DNA of 64,000 nucleotides, from contig JAUSDY010000176.1 of assembly GCA_030650395.1 (NCBI GenBank), positions 1 to 64,000 of the forward strand. Direction: 5' to 3'. How positions within the stretch are numbered: position 1 is the first letter of the stretch; the number at the start of each line of letters is the position of its first letter. Below are positions 37,880 to 47,295 of the stretch, piece after piece. The translations under genes and the position numbers were made by a program. The notes below the pieces were generated by a model. It was not told where the DNA came from. It did not search any database and worked only from the letters and a program-made list of their open reading frames with translations. This DNA is from Acidobacteriota bacterium. Lineage in GTDB: Bacteria > Acidobacteriota > Vicinamibacteria > Vicinamibacterales > UBA2999.

Positions 37880-38329
37880 CGTCCAGCCCCGTTCACTCGT
37901 ATAGGCCTCGTCTACGTCGGGTGGAATCTCTACACGGCGCATTTTCGCAAGCAGATGTTGCCGGAGCGTTCGGAGCTCACGACGGCGAATATCTGGGCCG
38001 ACCTGCGCGACCATCTGCGCTGGCGATCGCGCCGGCATACGTCCGGCAGCGCCTATGGCACACTGCAGAAGACGTCGTACTTGCTCCTCATTTGTGTGTT
38101 CGTGCCGTTCATGATCCTGACTGGTGTCGCACAATCACCTGGCTACACCGCGGCGATGCCGGTGTTGCTCGATCTATTCGGTGGCCGTCAGTCGGCGCGC
38201 ACCCTGCATACCATCGGCACGGTCCTGCTCGTGTTGTTCGTCGTGGTCCATCTGCTGGAGATCGCCGCCGCGGGATTCTTGACGCGAGTCCGTTCGATGA
38301 TCACCGGGAAGGAGTCGATTCGTGGATAG
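37880..38329 (+). pseudogene. truncated cytochrome b561-type subunit
   Basis: The frame opens after a stop at 37877 and reads IGLVYVGWNLYTAHFRKQ then MLPERSELTTANIWADLRDH and two or three TM helices (LLLICVFVPFMILTGVAQS, TLHTIGTVLLVLFVVVHLL with a heme-ligand-type histidine). In complete family members these are the second half of a four-helix cytochrome b that partners a molybdopterin oxidoreductase; the first helices and their heme ligands are missing and no start codon precedes GLVYVGW. An ATG at 37955 could express only a fragment. The stop overlaps the next, also broken, gene. Confidence 0.7.
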
Positions 38330-39093
38330 GATGCTCATGATGAACCGGCGCATCTCACGCCGCACGTGGCTGGCGAGCGTCCCGGTCGTGGGTGGTCTGT
38401 TGCTGACCACAGGATGTTCGCGCGAGAAGTTCATTCCGCCGGTCGTGCGAGGCGGCCTGATCGGCGCCGCCGATGCTGACGATGAGCTCCAATCGGCTCC
38501 TGCTGTCCGGTCAGCAGTTGGCGCGCGAGTACTCGCTGAGCGATGTTGCCGACCCATTCCCGACGTGGAACCAGACCAATCCAAAGAACGATGAGTATCA
38601 ACGGCATGCCGCCGAGGGTTTCAGAAACTGGCAGCTTCCGATCAGTGGTCTGGTCGCGCGTCCTTCGGCGTTGTCACTCGATCAGATCAAGGGGCTGGCC
38701 TCCCGCACGCAGATCACGGCTCACGTGTGTGAGCAGGGCTGGTCGGCCATTGGCGAATGGACCGGCGCGCCGCTCCAGCGGGTGCTCGAAGCCGCGGGCG
38801 GCGTCACGGCGGCGGCACGCTACGTGGTCGTCGATACCTACGACCGCTGGTACGAGGCGTACGATCTGTTCGAGGTCGAACATCCGCAGACGATCCTTGC
38901 GTACCGCCTCAATGGCCGCGATCTTCCCAGGGGCAACGGCGCGCCACTCCGCCTGCGGGTCGAACGGCAATGCGGCTACAAGAATCTCAAGTTCGTGAAG
39001 TCGATTCGGGTCGTCGACTCGATCGCCGGTATCGGCAAGGGCACTGGCGGCATCAACTCAGACGCTGGGTTCCATTGGTTTGCGGGCGTCTAA
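38322..39093 (+). pseudogene. frameshifted sulfite oxidase-family molybdopterin oxidoreductase
   Basis: Frame 1 (38322-about 38475; likely ATG 38340) gives a Tat/lipoprotein-like leader MNRRISRRTWLAS...LLLTTGC and GGLIGAAD. The protein continues in another frame from 38473 (LTMSSNRLLLSGQQLAREY) through HVCEQGWSAIGEWTG, whose cysteine would ligate molybdenum, to ERQCGYKNLKFVKSI. A net two-base loss (or one-base gain) near 38475 separates the halves. The enzyme would be a periplasmic sulfite/sulfoxide-type oxidoreductase taking electrons to or from the adjacent cytochrome b; both are broken. Confidence 0.75.
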
Positions 39094-39122
39094 CACCCGA
39101 CGGCGCCTCGCCCTCCTGCCCA

Positions 39123-39128
39123 TATAAT
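39123..39128 (+). promoter_or_regulatory. TATAAT -10 element upstream of kinase pseudogene
   Basis: TATAATCCAG, 13 bases before the TTG at 39142. Initiation would be close to the start codon, giving a near-leaderless message. Confidence 0.4.
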
Positions 39129-39141
39129 CCAGCTCAGCCCC

Positions 39142-41769
39142 TTGTCCCTCACCTCCGGCCGGCGCCTCGGCGTCTATGAGATCACCGCGCAGATTGGCGA
39201 AGGCGGGATGGGGCAGGTGTATCGAGCGACCGACACCAAGCTGAAACGCCAGGTCGCGATCAAGATCCTGCCGCCGGCGTCGCCGCTGATCACGATCGGC
39301 TCGCGCGGTTTCAACGCGAAGCGGAAGTGCTCGCGTCGTTGAACCATCCGCACATTGCCGGCATCTACGGGCTCGAAGAAAGCGATGGCGTCTCGGCCCT
39401 CGTGATGGAATTGGTCGAAGGCGAGGATCTGTCGCAGCGCATCGCGCGCGGCGCGATTCCGGTCGATGAAGCGCTGCCAATCGCGAAACAGATCGCCGAC
39501 GCTCTCGAAGCCGCACACGAGCAGGGGATCGTTCACCGCGATCTGAAACCGGCGAACATCAAGGTGCGCGAGGATGGCACCGTGAAGGTGCTGCAAGACC
39601 TCAGGACCTCAAGACCTCGTTAATTCGCCGACGATCACATCTCCCGCGATGACGCAGGCTGGGATGATCCTCGGTACGGCGGCGTACATGGCGCCGGAAC
39701 AGGCGAAGGGCCGTAGCGTAGACAAACGGTGCGATGTGTGGGCGTTCGGCGCCGTGCTCTACGAAATGCTGACGGGCACGCGCGCATTCGCCGGCGAGGA
39801 CATCACCGACACGATCGTCTCCGTGATCAGCAAGGAGCCGGACTGGGCCGCGCTCCCTCCTTCGACGTCGTTGCCGGTGCGGTCGCTGTTGCGGCGCTGT
39901 CTCGACAAGGATTCCCGGCGGCGGTTGCGCGACATTGGTGAAGCCCGCCTCGCGCTCGAAACCGCGAACGATCCGGCGCCGGCCCCGGTCAGTCAGGTCC
40001 GCCTGCGCCAGAGCCCACTCGTGTGGGTACTCGCCGTGATTGCCGTCCTGTCACTGGCGGGTTCCGCGGTTGCGCTGTGGCAGCGGCCCGCGGCCGTTGA
40101 GAAGATCTCGGCTCGCCTGACCATCCCGCTTCCGCCGGGTGCTGAAATCACTTCGTATCCGGCGATCACTCGTGACGGCCGTACCGTAGCTTACGTTACC
40201 CAACAAGGCACCGAAGACTCGCAGCTCTATCTGCGCGATCTGAATTCGTTCGAGGCCCGCGCAGTTGTTGGTTCGAGCGGCGCCAAGCAACCGTTCTTTT
40301 CGCCGGATGGCAAATGGGTCGCGTTTTTCGCACAGGGGCAGCTTCAGAAAGCAGAGGTCGCCGGGGGCGCCCCCATCCGGATCGTCGAAGCGAGCTATAG
40401 CTTCGGTGGCACGTGGAACGACGACAACACCATCATCTACACCGCGACGATCCGCTCCGGGCTCTTGCGGATTCCTGCCAGCGGAGGAACGCCCGAAACT
40501 CTGACCAGTCCGGACGGCGCCGCAGCGGGCTACGCCCACGTGTTTCCGCAAGCGCTTCCCGGAGGACGCCGCGTCCTGTTCACGACTTGGGGGCAAACAC
40601 AGGGCAGCGCGATGCTCTCGCTGGATTCCGGCAAATGGGAAATGGTCTTGCCCGCGACGACGTTTGCCGCCGCGATGTTCGACGCGTCTGGCGGTTCGAT
40701 CGGCCGCCTCCTGGTCGTCGACCCGACCGCCGGCATCCGAGCCGCGCCGTTCGATCCCGCGAGCCCGGCGCGCACCAGCGCTGATGCGTCCCTGCTGTCC
40801 GGCGTGTACTCCGACATCGAAAACGAGACTCAGGCCTGGCTGGCCATCTCGAACGCTGGTCCTGCGGTCTACGTGCCAGGCAACCCTGCCGGGAGTTCGC
40901 TGGTGTGGGTCGACCGGCAAGGAAAGATCGAATCGTTTGGCAAGGAGCATGATGTCTATCGCGAGGTGAGCATCGCGCCGGATGGGACGAAGGCGGTCGT
41001 CCGACATGGAACCAACCTCTGGATTCATGACTTGCAGCGCGGGACTCGAATACCGCTGACGTCTGGGAACAACAGCAGCAACTTTCTTCCGCAATGGAGC
41101 TCTGACGGCCAGCGGATCGTGTTCGCCTCGAATCGCGGCGGCGACTGGGACTTCTACTCGCAACCTGCCGACGTATCGGGGCCCGCGGAACCGCGGCTCA
41201 AGCGGCCGTACGATCAATTCCCGTACTCGTCCTTGCCGGACGGGACGATTCTGTTCAGTGAACTCCATCCCAGGACGGGTCGCGATCTGTGGATCGTGGC
41301 GCCGGACGGCAAGACGTCGCCCGTGCGAGTCACCCCATACAACGAAATGGCCGGGCAATTCTCGCCTGGTCCCGCAGGCGGGCCGCACCGCATCGCGCAC
41401 TCGTCCGACGAGTCGGGTCGTTACGAGATCTATGTGCAGGCGTACCCTGGCGGAGCGAATCGTGTTCCGGTTTCGAATGAAGGCGGAACGTGGCCCACGT
41501 GGTCGCGCGATGGGAAAGAGCTCTTCTACGTGACGGGCGACGCTCTTGTTGTGGCGGCTGCGCAGCCCGACGGATCATTCGGCGCTCCGCTCAAGCTGTT
41601 CGACCGCTCGAACTTCCTCTTGAACTACCGGTTCCGGTCCTACGATGTCTCGGCGGACGGCAAACGGTTCCTGATGATCCAGCGCGATCCAGCGTCGGTG
41701 CCGCGCCAGCTCAATGTGATTCTCAATTGGCCAGAAGAGCTGAAGCGTCTGGTGCCGACAGGGAAGTAG
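39142..41769 (+). pseudogene. Ser/Thr kinase with PD40 repeats, broken in two places
   Basis: Three frames together spell one acidobacterial kinase. 39142-39342 encodes the glycine loop [12 protein letters not shown] and lysine VAIKILPPA, then shifts frame near 39278. 39327-39623 encodes [18 protein letters not shown], the catalytic HRDLKPANIKV and KVLQ, then stops. At this point the DFG loop is missing and replaced by ACCTCAGG/ACCTCAAG repeats (39594-39618). 39649-41769 (706 aa) carries GTAAYMAPEQAKG, the rest of the C-lobe, a TM helix (VLAVIAVLSLAGSAVALW) and a TolB/PD40 beta-propeller (FSPDGKWVAFF and repeats). The last part could still be expressed from ATG 39649 without kinase activity. 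Confidence 0.85.
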
Positions 41770-41782
41770 ACTGACTCCAGCT

Positions 41783-42286
41783 GTGGGCCAGTTTCGCGAC
41801 GTACTGCTACTCCTGAGCCGCCTGAAGTCGGACGGCGTGATTCACGACTACGCCATCGGCGGCGCGGTGGCGGTGAGTCTGTGGGCAGAGCCGGTCGCCA
41901 CACAAGATCTCGATGTGATCGTGACCATCGCCGGCGACGCACATCCGCTCGATCCGCTGCGCCCGCTGTTGGATTGGTTCAATCAACACGGACAGCGCTT
42001 TGAGGGGGAGCACGTCCTGATCGCAGGAGTGCCGGTCCAGTTTCTGCTGGCGTGGTCGTCGCTCGTCCAGGAGGCAGTGGCCACGGCCTCGGAGACAGTT
42101 TACGATCCGGCGGATTCCGAATCTCCGACTATCCGATTGATTCAGCCGACGTATCTCGTCGCGATGTGGCAAACGGACCAGGGGGCCGACACACCCCGAC
42201 GGCGAGAACGCGCCGCTCGCCTGCGCGAGGCCGGCTTGGTGGACGAGGCCCTGCTGACGGAGCTAGTCTCGAGGACGAGAACGTGA
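41783..42286 (+). CDS. nucleotidyltransferase-fold protein
   Basis: A 167-aa protein with GTG start. YAIGGAVAVSLWAEPVATQDLDVIV matches the nucleotidyltransferase motif hG(G/S)-x-DxD-like of AbiEii/DUF6036-type proteins, though only DLD is clearly seen. Such proteins occur in toxin-antitoxin and abortive infection modules. It is followed by a small protein in a GTGA overlap, consistent with a two-gene module. Function is not established. Confidence 0.65.
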   Translation: MGQFRDVLLLLSRLKSDGVIHDYAIGGAVAVSLWAEPVATQDLDVIVTIAGDAHPLDPLRPLLDWFNQHGQRFEGEHVLIAGVPVQFLLAWSSLVQEAVATASETVYDPADSESPTIRLIQPTYLVAMWQTDQGADTPRRRERAARLREAGLVDEALLTELVSRTRT

Positions 42287-42471
42287 CGATGAAGCCGACC
42301 ACGCCGTTTGGCGGAAAGGCCCAGTGGCACGCGCAACAGCGCCAATTGCCGCCGCGGGAAAAGATCCGCATTCTGATCGAGTTGCAGCGTCGCGAAGCTG
42401 AAAGCAACCGGATCCGAGAATCGCTCGGTCGGCCGGCCGTCGCGATGAAGCCCTGGGATACGCAGGCGTAG
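42283..42471 (+). CDS. small protein, 62 aa, partner of nucleotidyltransferase-like gene
   Basis: Starts at GTG 42283, overlapping the upstream stop by 4 bases, or at ATG 42289. The sequence (PFGGKAQWHAQQRQLPPREK then a charged helix RILIELQRREAESNRIRESL) is basic and helical, with no recognised domain. Context suggests it works with the upstream protein, for example as antitoxin or DNA-binding partner. Confidence 0.55.
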   Translation: MTMKPTTPFGGKAQWHAQQRQLPPREKIRILIELQRREAESNRIRESLGRPAVAMKPWDTQA

Positions 42472-42615
42472 CCTCAAGGCCCAGACGCGAGCTGCGGATG
42501 CCATGCGTTCGTTAGACGATACGCCAAACTGGAAAGCCTGAGTAAGCTCACAGCCAAGGAGGTATAACCTACCGACGCGGACATCCGGGAAATCTTGACG
42601 ACCTGAGGAGGCGAG

Positions 42616-45600
42616 ATGGTGGGATTCGTATCGAGAGTGGCCCTGGGTGTGGCGATTGCTGCGGCGTTGGTGACGGGCAGCGCCGCGGATGGGCCCGGAT
42701 CAACCGACTGGCCAACGACCAACTTCGATCAGACCGCCAACCGCTACAGCCCGCTCGATCAGATCACCGCGGGCAACGTGCGCACGTTGCAGCAGGTCTG
42801 GAGCTTTCATCTCAAGCCTGCCGGCTTTAACGGCGGCATGCGCGAAGACGAAGCCATTCCACTCGTGATCGGCAACACGATGTATATCGCATCGCCGTAC
42901 GGCGCCGTCCACGCGCTCGACGCCACCACCGGCACGGAACAATGGAAGTGTCAGCTTCCCAACATCGACCGGCCGTCGAAGCGCGGGCTGGCGTACTGGC
43001 CGGGTGGCGGCGGCGTGCCGCCGTCGATCATCTTCGGCGTGCTCTCGGGCTCGATGTACTCGATCAAGGCGTCGGACGGCACGCCGAATGCCGGGTTCGG
43101 CCAGAACGGCGTCATCAACCTCAAGACGCCTGACGTGATGCAGACCGGCATGGATGCAACGTATTCCCTGCTGTCGTCGCCAACCATCTACAAGAATCTC
43201 ATCATCATCGGCGCCGGCACCGGCGAAGGGGCGGGTGGTTCAGGTGCGGGCACCGGACCCGCCGGCGATACGCGCGCCTTCGACGCCATCACCGGTAAGC
43301 TGGTGTGGACCTTCCACACCGTGCCGAGGCCGGGAGAGTTTGGCTACGACACCTGGAAAGAAAACAGCGCGAAGGATCGGTCCGGCGTCAACGTCTGGGG
43401 CTATACGTCGCTCGATGTCGAGCGCGGCATTCTGTATATGCCGATCGGCGCCCCCAACAACGACCGCGTCGGTGTCGATCGTCCCGGCAACAATCTCTTT
43501 TCATCCTCGGTGGTCGCCGTCGACGCGAACACCGGCAAGTATCTCTGGCACTTTCAGGTCGTGCATCACGACATCTGGGATTACGACACGCAGTCGGCGC
43601 CGTTGCTCGTCGATCTGCAGCGGGACGGGAAGACGGTTCCCGCCGTGATCATCGCCACGAAGATGGGATTGATGTTCACGCTCAACCAGCCGCCGCCGCT
43701 GACGCAGAACACGATCTCGCGCGATCACCTTTACCAGGGCGAGCCGCAGCATCAGTCCTACTGCGAGCACATGGTCGACGACAACGATATGAAGCTCGGC
43801 GGGCCGTACCTGCCGATCGCTTTCAATCGCTACAGCGTGTCCCCTCCAGGACCAGCAGGCGGCATCAACTTCTGGGGATCCTCCTACGATCCCAAGCTGC
43901 ACTTGTTTATCTCGAACACCAGCAACATCTTTCAGCCGATGCGACTGATCCTCCGGCCCGACGGCAGCTACATCAATTCCGGTCCGCTCGCGGGCGTTCG
44001 CCGCTTCGGCGACGCCGATCGGCGTCTGTTGTGCGGGCCGACGCCGTGGGGTGAACTCGTCGCGGTCAATATGGATACCGGCGACATCGCGTATCGCAAG
44101 ACGCTTGGCGTGTCCGACATGTTGCCTGCGGGTTTCCAGGACACCGGCCGGCCCAGTTCCGGCGGCGTCATGTTGACGGCCAGCGGCCTCACGTTTGTCG
44201 GCGGCACGGACGACTTCAGGTTCCGCGCGTTTGCGACGGCGACCGGCGACCAGCTCTGGGAAATCAAGATGCCGTCATCGATCGAAACGACACCGATCAC
44301 CTACCTGGGATCGGATGGACGCCAGTTCGTGACGGTGGTGAGCACCGGTGGCGGGCTCACGGGATCCGCGGTCACCAACGACGAGATCATCGCCTTCGCC
44401 TTGCCAAATCGGAGCGCCGCGCCGCAGCAAACGGGATATCCCATCACGCTCGTCGCACCGGGACAGGGCCCGTATACATTTCCCGACGGCTACCAGACGC
44501 CGTGGGATCGCATTGAGATCATGGTGACCGAAAAAATGTCGCCGAATCTCTTCGTGCTGCACGGATCCCAGGGCCTTGATCCCGCACACCCGGATGCGTC
44601 CGGCGGAAGAGCGATGGCGCTCTTCGGACCGGATGGCGTGCTGATGGTGGATACGCAGAACCGGCAGGTCGCCGACAAGACGCTGAACGCGCTGCGGTCA
44701 TTCACCGACGGCCCCATCAAGATACTGGTCAACACTCATCTTCACAGCGATCACACCGGCGCGAACGCGTTCTTCGCCAAACAGGGAGCGTTGATCTACT
44801 CGCAGGACAATCTTCGCAACGAGATGCTGCGTCCGCCGCGGCGCGCCAACGGCCAGCCGTTGCCGGCGCCCGACATGGCGAGCATTCCGGTAGCGACGTA
44901 TGCGTGTGACGCCGCCACGGCCGGCCAGCCGGCCGTGACTTTCAACATGAACGGCGAAACGGTGGACTTCATCCCGACGATGCCATCCCACACCGCCGGC
45001 GACACCATCGTGCGCTTTCGCAAGGCCAACGTGATCTATATCGAGGACTTCTACCGCAACTTCGGTTATCCGTTTGCCGATCAGGCCAACGGCGGATCGA
45101 TCAGAGGCATGATCGATGCGGTTGACCTGATCCGAAGGCTGGCCGATCCCGAGACCGCGCTCGTCCCCGGACATGGCACGTTGATCAAGAAGGATGATCT
45201 GCTGCCGTACCGCGCCATGCTGGTGGACATCCTGGCCAAGGTGAAGACGCTACGCGATCAGGGCAAATCATTGAAGGACGTGCTGGCCGCAAACTTGACG
45301 GCGCCGTATGACAAGAGTACCCAGGGCGACACGCAGCAGAGCAAAGACCGTTTCATCACCGAGGTGTATGACGAGGTGAAGGATTTTCCGCCTGTCGTTG
45401 ACGGAAAGCGGACCATGCCTGCGGTTGTTCCCGGCCAGACAGGCGTGCAGTCGGTGCAATACCGGTCACCCGCGGGCGTGGATTATCGCTCGCTTCCCGA
45501 TACCGACGCCGTCAAGAGCGCGCGGGCCGCTCTCGAAGCCAACCCAAAGACCATTCCTCGCATCATCGACCTTGGCGTGGCACAGTCCGGTGCGCGGCAG

Positions 45601-45642
45601 TTTCTCTTTTCCCCGGAGCGGAGCTGGACGCTATCGGTTTAA
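42616..45642 (+). CDS. chimeric quinoprotein dehydrogenase - MBL hydrolase - TPR-leader fusion
   Basis: A 1008-aa exported protein with signal peptide (ALGVAIAAALVTGSA) and strong GGAGG ribosome-binding site. Residues 25-600 form a PQQ-dependent dehydrogenase beta-propeller (WPTTNFDQTANRYSPLDQIT, GQNGVINLKTPDVM, WHFQVVHHDIWDYD, FVGGTDDFRFRAF). Residues 625-930 form an MBL domain with THLHSDHTG near residue 705 and PGHGTL. Residues 940-996 are a copy of the N-terminal part of the TPR protein at 47704 (172-bp direct repeat), followed by an unrelated tail. The first two modules may be a genuine fusion; the third is a recombination product. Confidence 0.8.
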   Translation: MVGFVSRVALGVAIAAALVTGSAADGPGSTDWPTTNFDQTANRYSPLDQITAGNVRTLQQVWSFHLKPAGFNGGMREDEAIPLVIGNTMYIASPYGAVHALDATTGTEQWKCQLPNIDRPSKRGLAYWPGGGGVPPSIIFGVLSGSMYSIKASDGTPNAGFGQNGVINLKTPDVMQTGMDATYSLLSSPTIYKNLIIIGAGTGEGAGGSGAGTGPAGDTRAFDAITGKLVWTFHTVPRPGEFGYDTWKENSAKDRSGVNVWGYTSLDVERGILYMPIGAPNNDRVGVDRPGNNLFSSSVVAVDANTGKYLWHFQVVHHDIWDYDTQSAPLLVDLQRDGKTVPAVIIATKMGLMFTLNQPPPLTQNTISRDHLYQGEPQHQSYCEHMVDDNDMKLGGPYLPIAFNRYSVSPPGPAGGINFWGSSYDPKLHLFISNTSNIFQPMRLILRPDGSYINSGPLAGVRRFGDADRRLLCGPTPWGELVAVNMDTGDIAYRKTLGVSDMLPAGFQDTGRPSSGGVMLTASGLTFVGGTDDFRFRAFATATGDQLWEIKMPSSIETTPITYLGSDGRQFVTVVSTGGGLTGSAVTNDEIIAFALPNRSAAPQQTGYPITLVAPGQGPYTFPDGYQTPWDRIEIMVTEKMSPNLFVLHGSQGLDPAHPDASGGRAMALFGPDGVLMVDTQNRQVADKTLNALRSFTDGPIKILVNTHLHSDHTGANAFFAKQGALIYSQDNLRNEMLRPPRRANGQPLPAPDMASIPVATYACDAATAGQPAVTFNMNGETVDFIPTMPSHTAGDTIVRFRKANVIYIEDFYRNFGYPFADQANGGSIRGMIDAVDLIRRLADPETALVPGHGTLIKKDDLLPYRAMLVDILAKVKTLRDQGKSLKDVLAANLTAPYDKSTQGDTQQSKDRFITEVYDEVKDFPPVVDGKRTMPAVVPGQTGVQSVQYRSPAGVDYRSLPDTDAVKSARAALEANPKTIPRIIDLGVAQSGARQFLFSPERSWTLSV
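45433..45604 (+). repeat. 172-bp direct repeat, copy 1 (end of chimeric gene)
   Basis: About 90 percent identical by eye to 47785-47956, same frame and orientation, no length difference. Copy 2 is at its native place in a TPR gene, so copy 1 is the derived one. Confidence 0.85.
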
Positions 45643-45816
45643 AGGTTAGGGACGAGCAGCAATTAAGAATTGGGGAGTCGATTCAAGAGGCGCGAGAGGC
45701 TTGGGATCGCGTCGGCAAACGCCTGCTCGGGCTATAGCTTAACTTTCGCGTATCGACCGATCACAGCCCGCCTCAGCGCTCCAGGCCGCACGTGATTGGC
45801 CTTCTGACCTTACCTT

Positions 45817-46185
45817 TTATCGTGTCACTACCCGGCGTCTTTGCGCCTTCCTGCTGGCGACGGCCCGTCTGCGCCCGGTTCGGCCTGGGTGCCCCTTCGG
45901 AGTGATTGATACTTCGATGCGGCCGTTCATCGCCTTGACGGCGCGCACCAGCGTCTGGAGCCCGATGTTGCGCGTCTTGCCAGCCTCCAGCTTGGCGATC
46001 ACAGGCTGCTTAACGCCGAGTTTCTCGGCGAGCTGTCGTTGAGATAGTCCGCTGGCATTGCGCAGCGCAACGAGTTCCTGTTCGATCCGCATGGCCTGTA
46101 GTTCCGCGTCGACAGCCGCCGCGAAATCAGGATCGTTTTTCGCGCGCTGGTCGATGGTGGCGACGGTGCTTTTGGTCAGCGGCAT
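45817..46185 (-). CDS. XRE-family antitoxin (HigA/Gp49-partner type)
   Basis: A 122-aa helix-turn-helix protein: ALRNASGLSQRQLAEKLGVK and PVIAKLEAGKTRNIGLQTL form the HTH, followed by a basic tail (RTGRRRAVASRKAQRRR). It starts 2 bp after the stop of the upstream toxin gene, a toxin-first order typical of HigBA-like modules. It should neutralise the toxin and autoregulate. The 174 bp between it and the chimeric gene hold nothing I can identify. Confidence 0.85.
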   Translation of the reverse strand: MPLTKSTVATIDQRAKNDPDFAAAVDAELQAMRIEQELVALRNASGLSQRQLAEKLGVKQPVIAKLEAGKTRNIGLQTLVRAVKAMNGRIEVSITPKGHPGRTGRRRAVASRKAQRRRVVTR

Positions 46186-46187
46186 GA

Positions 46188-46550
46188 TTAGCGGCCTTTC
46201 TTCGGCTTCTTGAGCTCGGCGTTCACGGCAGCCTGCAACGCCCGAAGCCGTTTCATCGTCGCGTCCGGGATGTCGTCGCGCTTTTTCGTCATGCCGTCGA
46301 GCAGCGCAGCATGATTGTCGGGCAGCAACACGTAAAACAACCGGACGCCTGTCCCGACATCCCTGAGCTCATGAAGCCCGTCACCTAACGAGCGCGAATG
46401 GGGAAGGCGCAGCTCGTAACCGAGCGCCTCGAGCAGCTTCACGAGCGCCGCTGCCTTGGTCGCCGCCGTCCCTTCGAGCCCCGCGATGTACTCGTCCACC
46501 GGAGCGTTGCCGCCCGGCGTCTGATACGTGAGCACCGTGCAGCGGGGCAC
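46188..46550 (-). CDS. RelE/Gp49-like toxin (phage-derived Gp49 family)
   Basis: A 120-aa RelE-superfamily toxin: VDEYIAGLEG, ALGYELRLPHSRSLGDGLHELR and VRLFYVLLPDNHAALLDGMTKK match the Gp49-like group (HELR, R-x-FY strand, GxxKK). Such toxins are ribosome-dependent mRNA endonucleases. The start is preceded by A/T-rich sequence. It forms a TA pair with the downstream XRE gene at the right end of the island, where it may stabilise the element. Confidence 0.85.
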   Translation of the reverse strand: MPRCTVLTYQTPGGNAPVDEYIAGLEGTAATKAAALVKLLEALGYELRLPHSRSLGDGLHELRDVGTGVRLFYVLLPDNHAALLDGMTKKRDDIPDATMKRLRALQAAVNAELKKPKKGR

Positions 46551-46728
46551 GAACGAAGTATAGCTTATAGGCTATCGCCTGGCAAACGCGTCCGGAGCCT
46601 CGTTCGACTGAATGCGGCTCGGAACGTGGGAACAACTAGGGAACACGCGCGCCCAAACACCGGGCAAAACGAGGGAGTAGGGCCGACCAGCGAGCAAGAC
46701 GAGTCAACAACTTAGCGACCCCGGCCCT

Positions 46729-46775
46729 GTCTGCAAAACCTCCATCCCCGGTTCAAATCCGGGCGGCGCCTCCAA
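46729..46775 (+). repeat. attR-like 47-bp fragment of tRNA-Cys
   Basis: Identical to 35179-35225. It lacks the acceptor 5' strand and D-arm, so it is not a tRNA gene. The surrounding interval 46551-46923 has no other supported feature. Confidence 0.8.
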
Positions 46776-46966
46776 TTTTCCTAGGAAATCAGAGACTCGC
46801 CCTCAGGTGGGAACCGCAGTTGGTCGATTGGTTGCCGCCGAGGAAATCCTCCGGGCGCCTAGGTCGCGGGCAGGTCTTTAGTGCTACTTGACCAGATTAG
46901 TACGGAATGCGTAATATCGTATTGTGATTCGGTCGTTCGATCAGGCAGCCGCAGAGGACCTTTTCT

Positions 46967-47218
46967 ATGGCCGGGCGGGACACGAAATCTGCACGGCGCT
47001 TCGCTAAGGATCTTTGGCCTTCAATTCGGCGCAAACTGGCGAGTCTCGACGCGACCGCCAGTCTGGCTGATCTTGCCGCGGTGCCTGGCTACCGTTTGGA
47101 GGCGCTGAAGGGCGATCAGAAGGGTCGACATAGCATCCGCGTGAACGCTCAATACCGAATCACGTTCCGCTTCGAGGAGGGGCATGCGAGCGCCGTACGA
47201 TGCGAGGACTATCACTAG
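46967..47218 (+). CDS. HigB-type toxin, N-terminus probably frameshifted
   Basis: The 83-aa frame matches the HigB family C-terminal two-thirds (RKLASLDATASLADL, PGYRLEALKGDQKGRHSI, RITFRF, EDYH). Canonical HigB begins IRSF...; that segment is present in another frame from GTG 46924 (VIRSFDQAAAEDLFYG) and runs to a stop at 47005. One extra base within CCGGGCGGGAC (46971-46980) would explain it. ATG 46967 could still give a shortened toxin. The antitoxin gene follows 77 bp later and is intact. Confidence 0.7.
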   Translation: MAGRDTKSARRFAKDLWPSIRRKLASLDATASLADLAAVPGYRLEALKGDQKGRHSIRVNAQYRITFRFEEGHASAVRCEDYH

Positions 47219-47295
47219 CTAACTGTAACTAACTAACTAAACCCAATAACTATTCTAATTATGTCCGCAATCGCGGCGGCATAGGAGTATCCGCG

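Noticed and set aside
46729-46775. Second tRNA-Cys gene
   Set aside because: Only the 3' part is present; no acceptor 5' strand or D-arm. It is an att-type fragment.
46881-47108. 75-codon plus-strand frame upstream of higA
   Set aside because: It is out of frame with both HigB segments and matches nothing.
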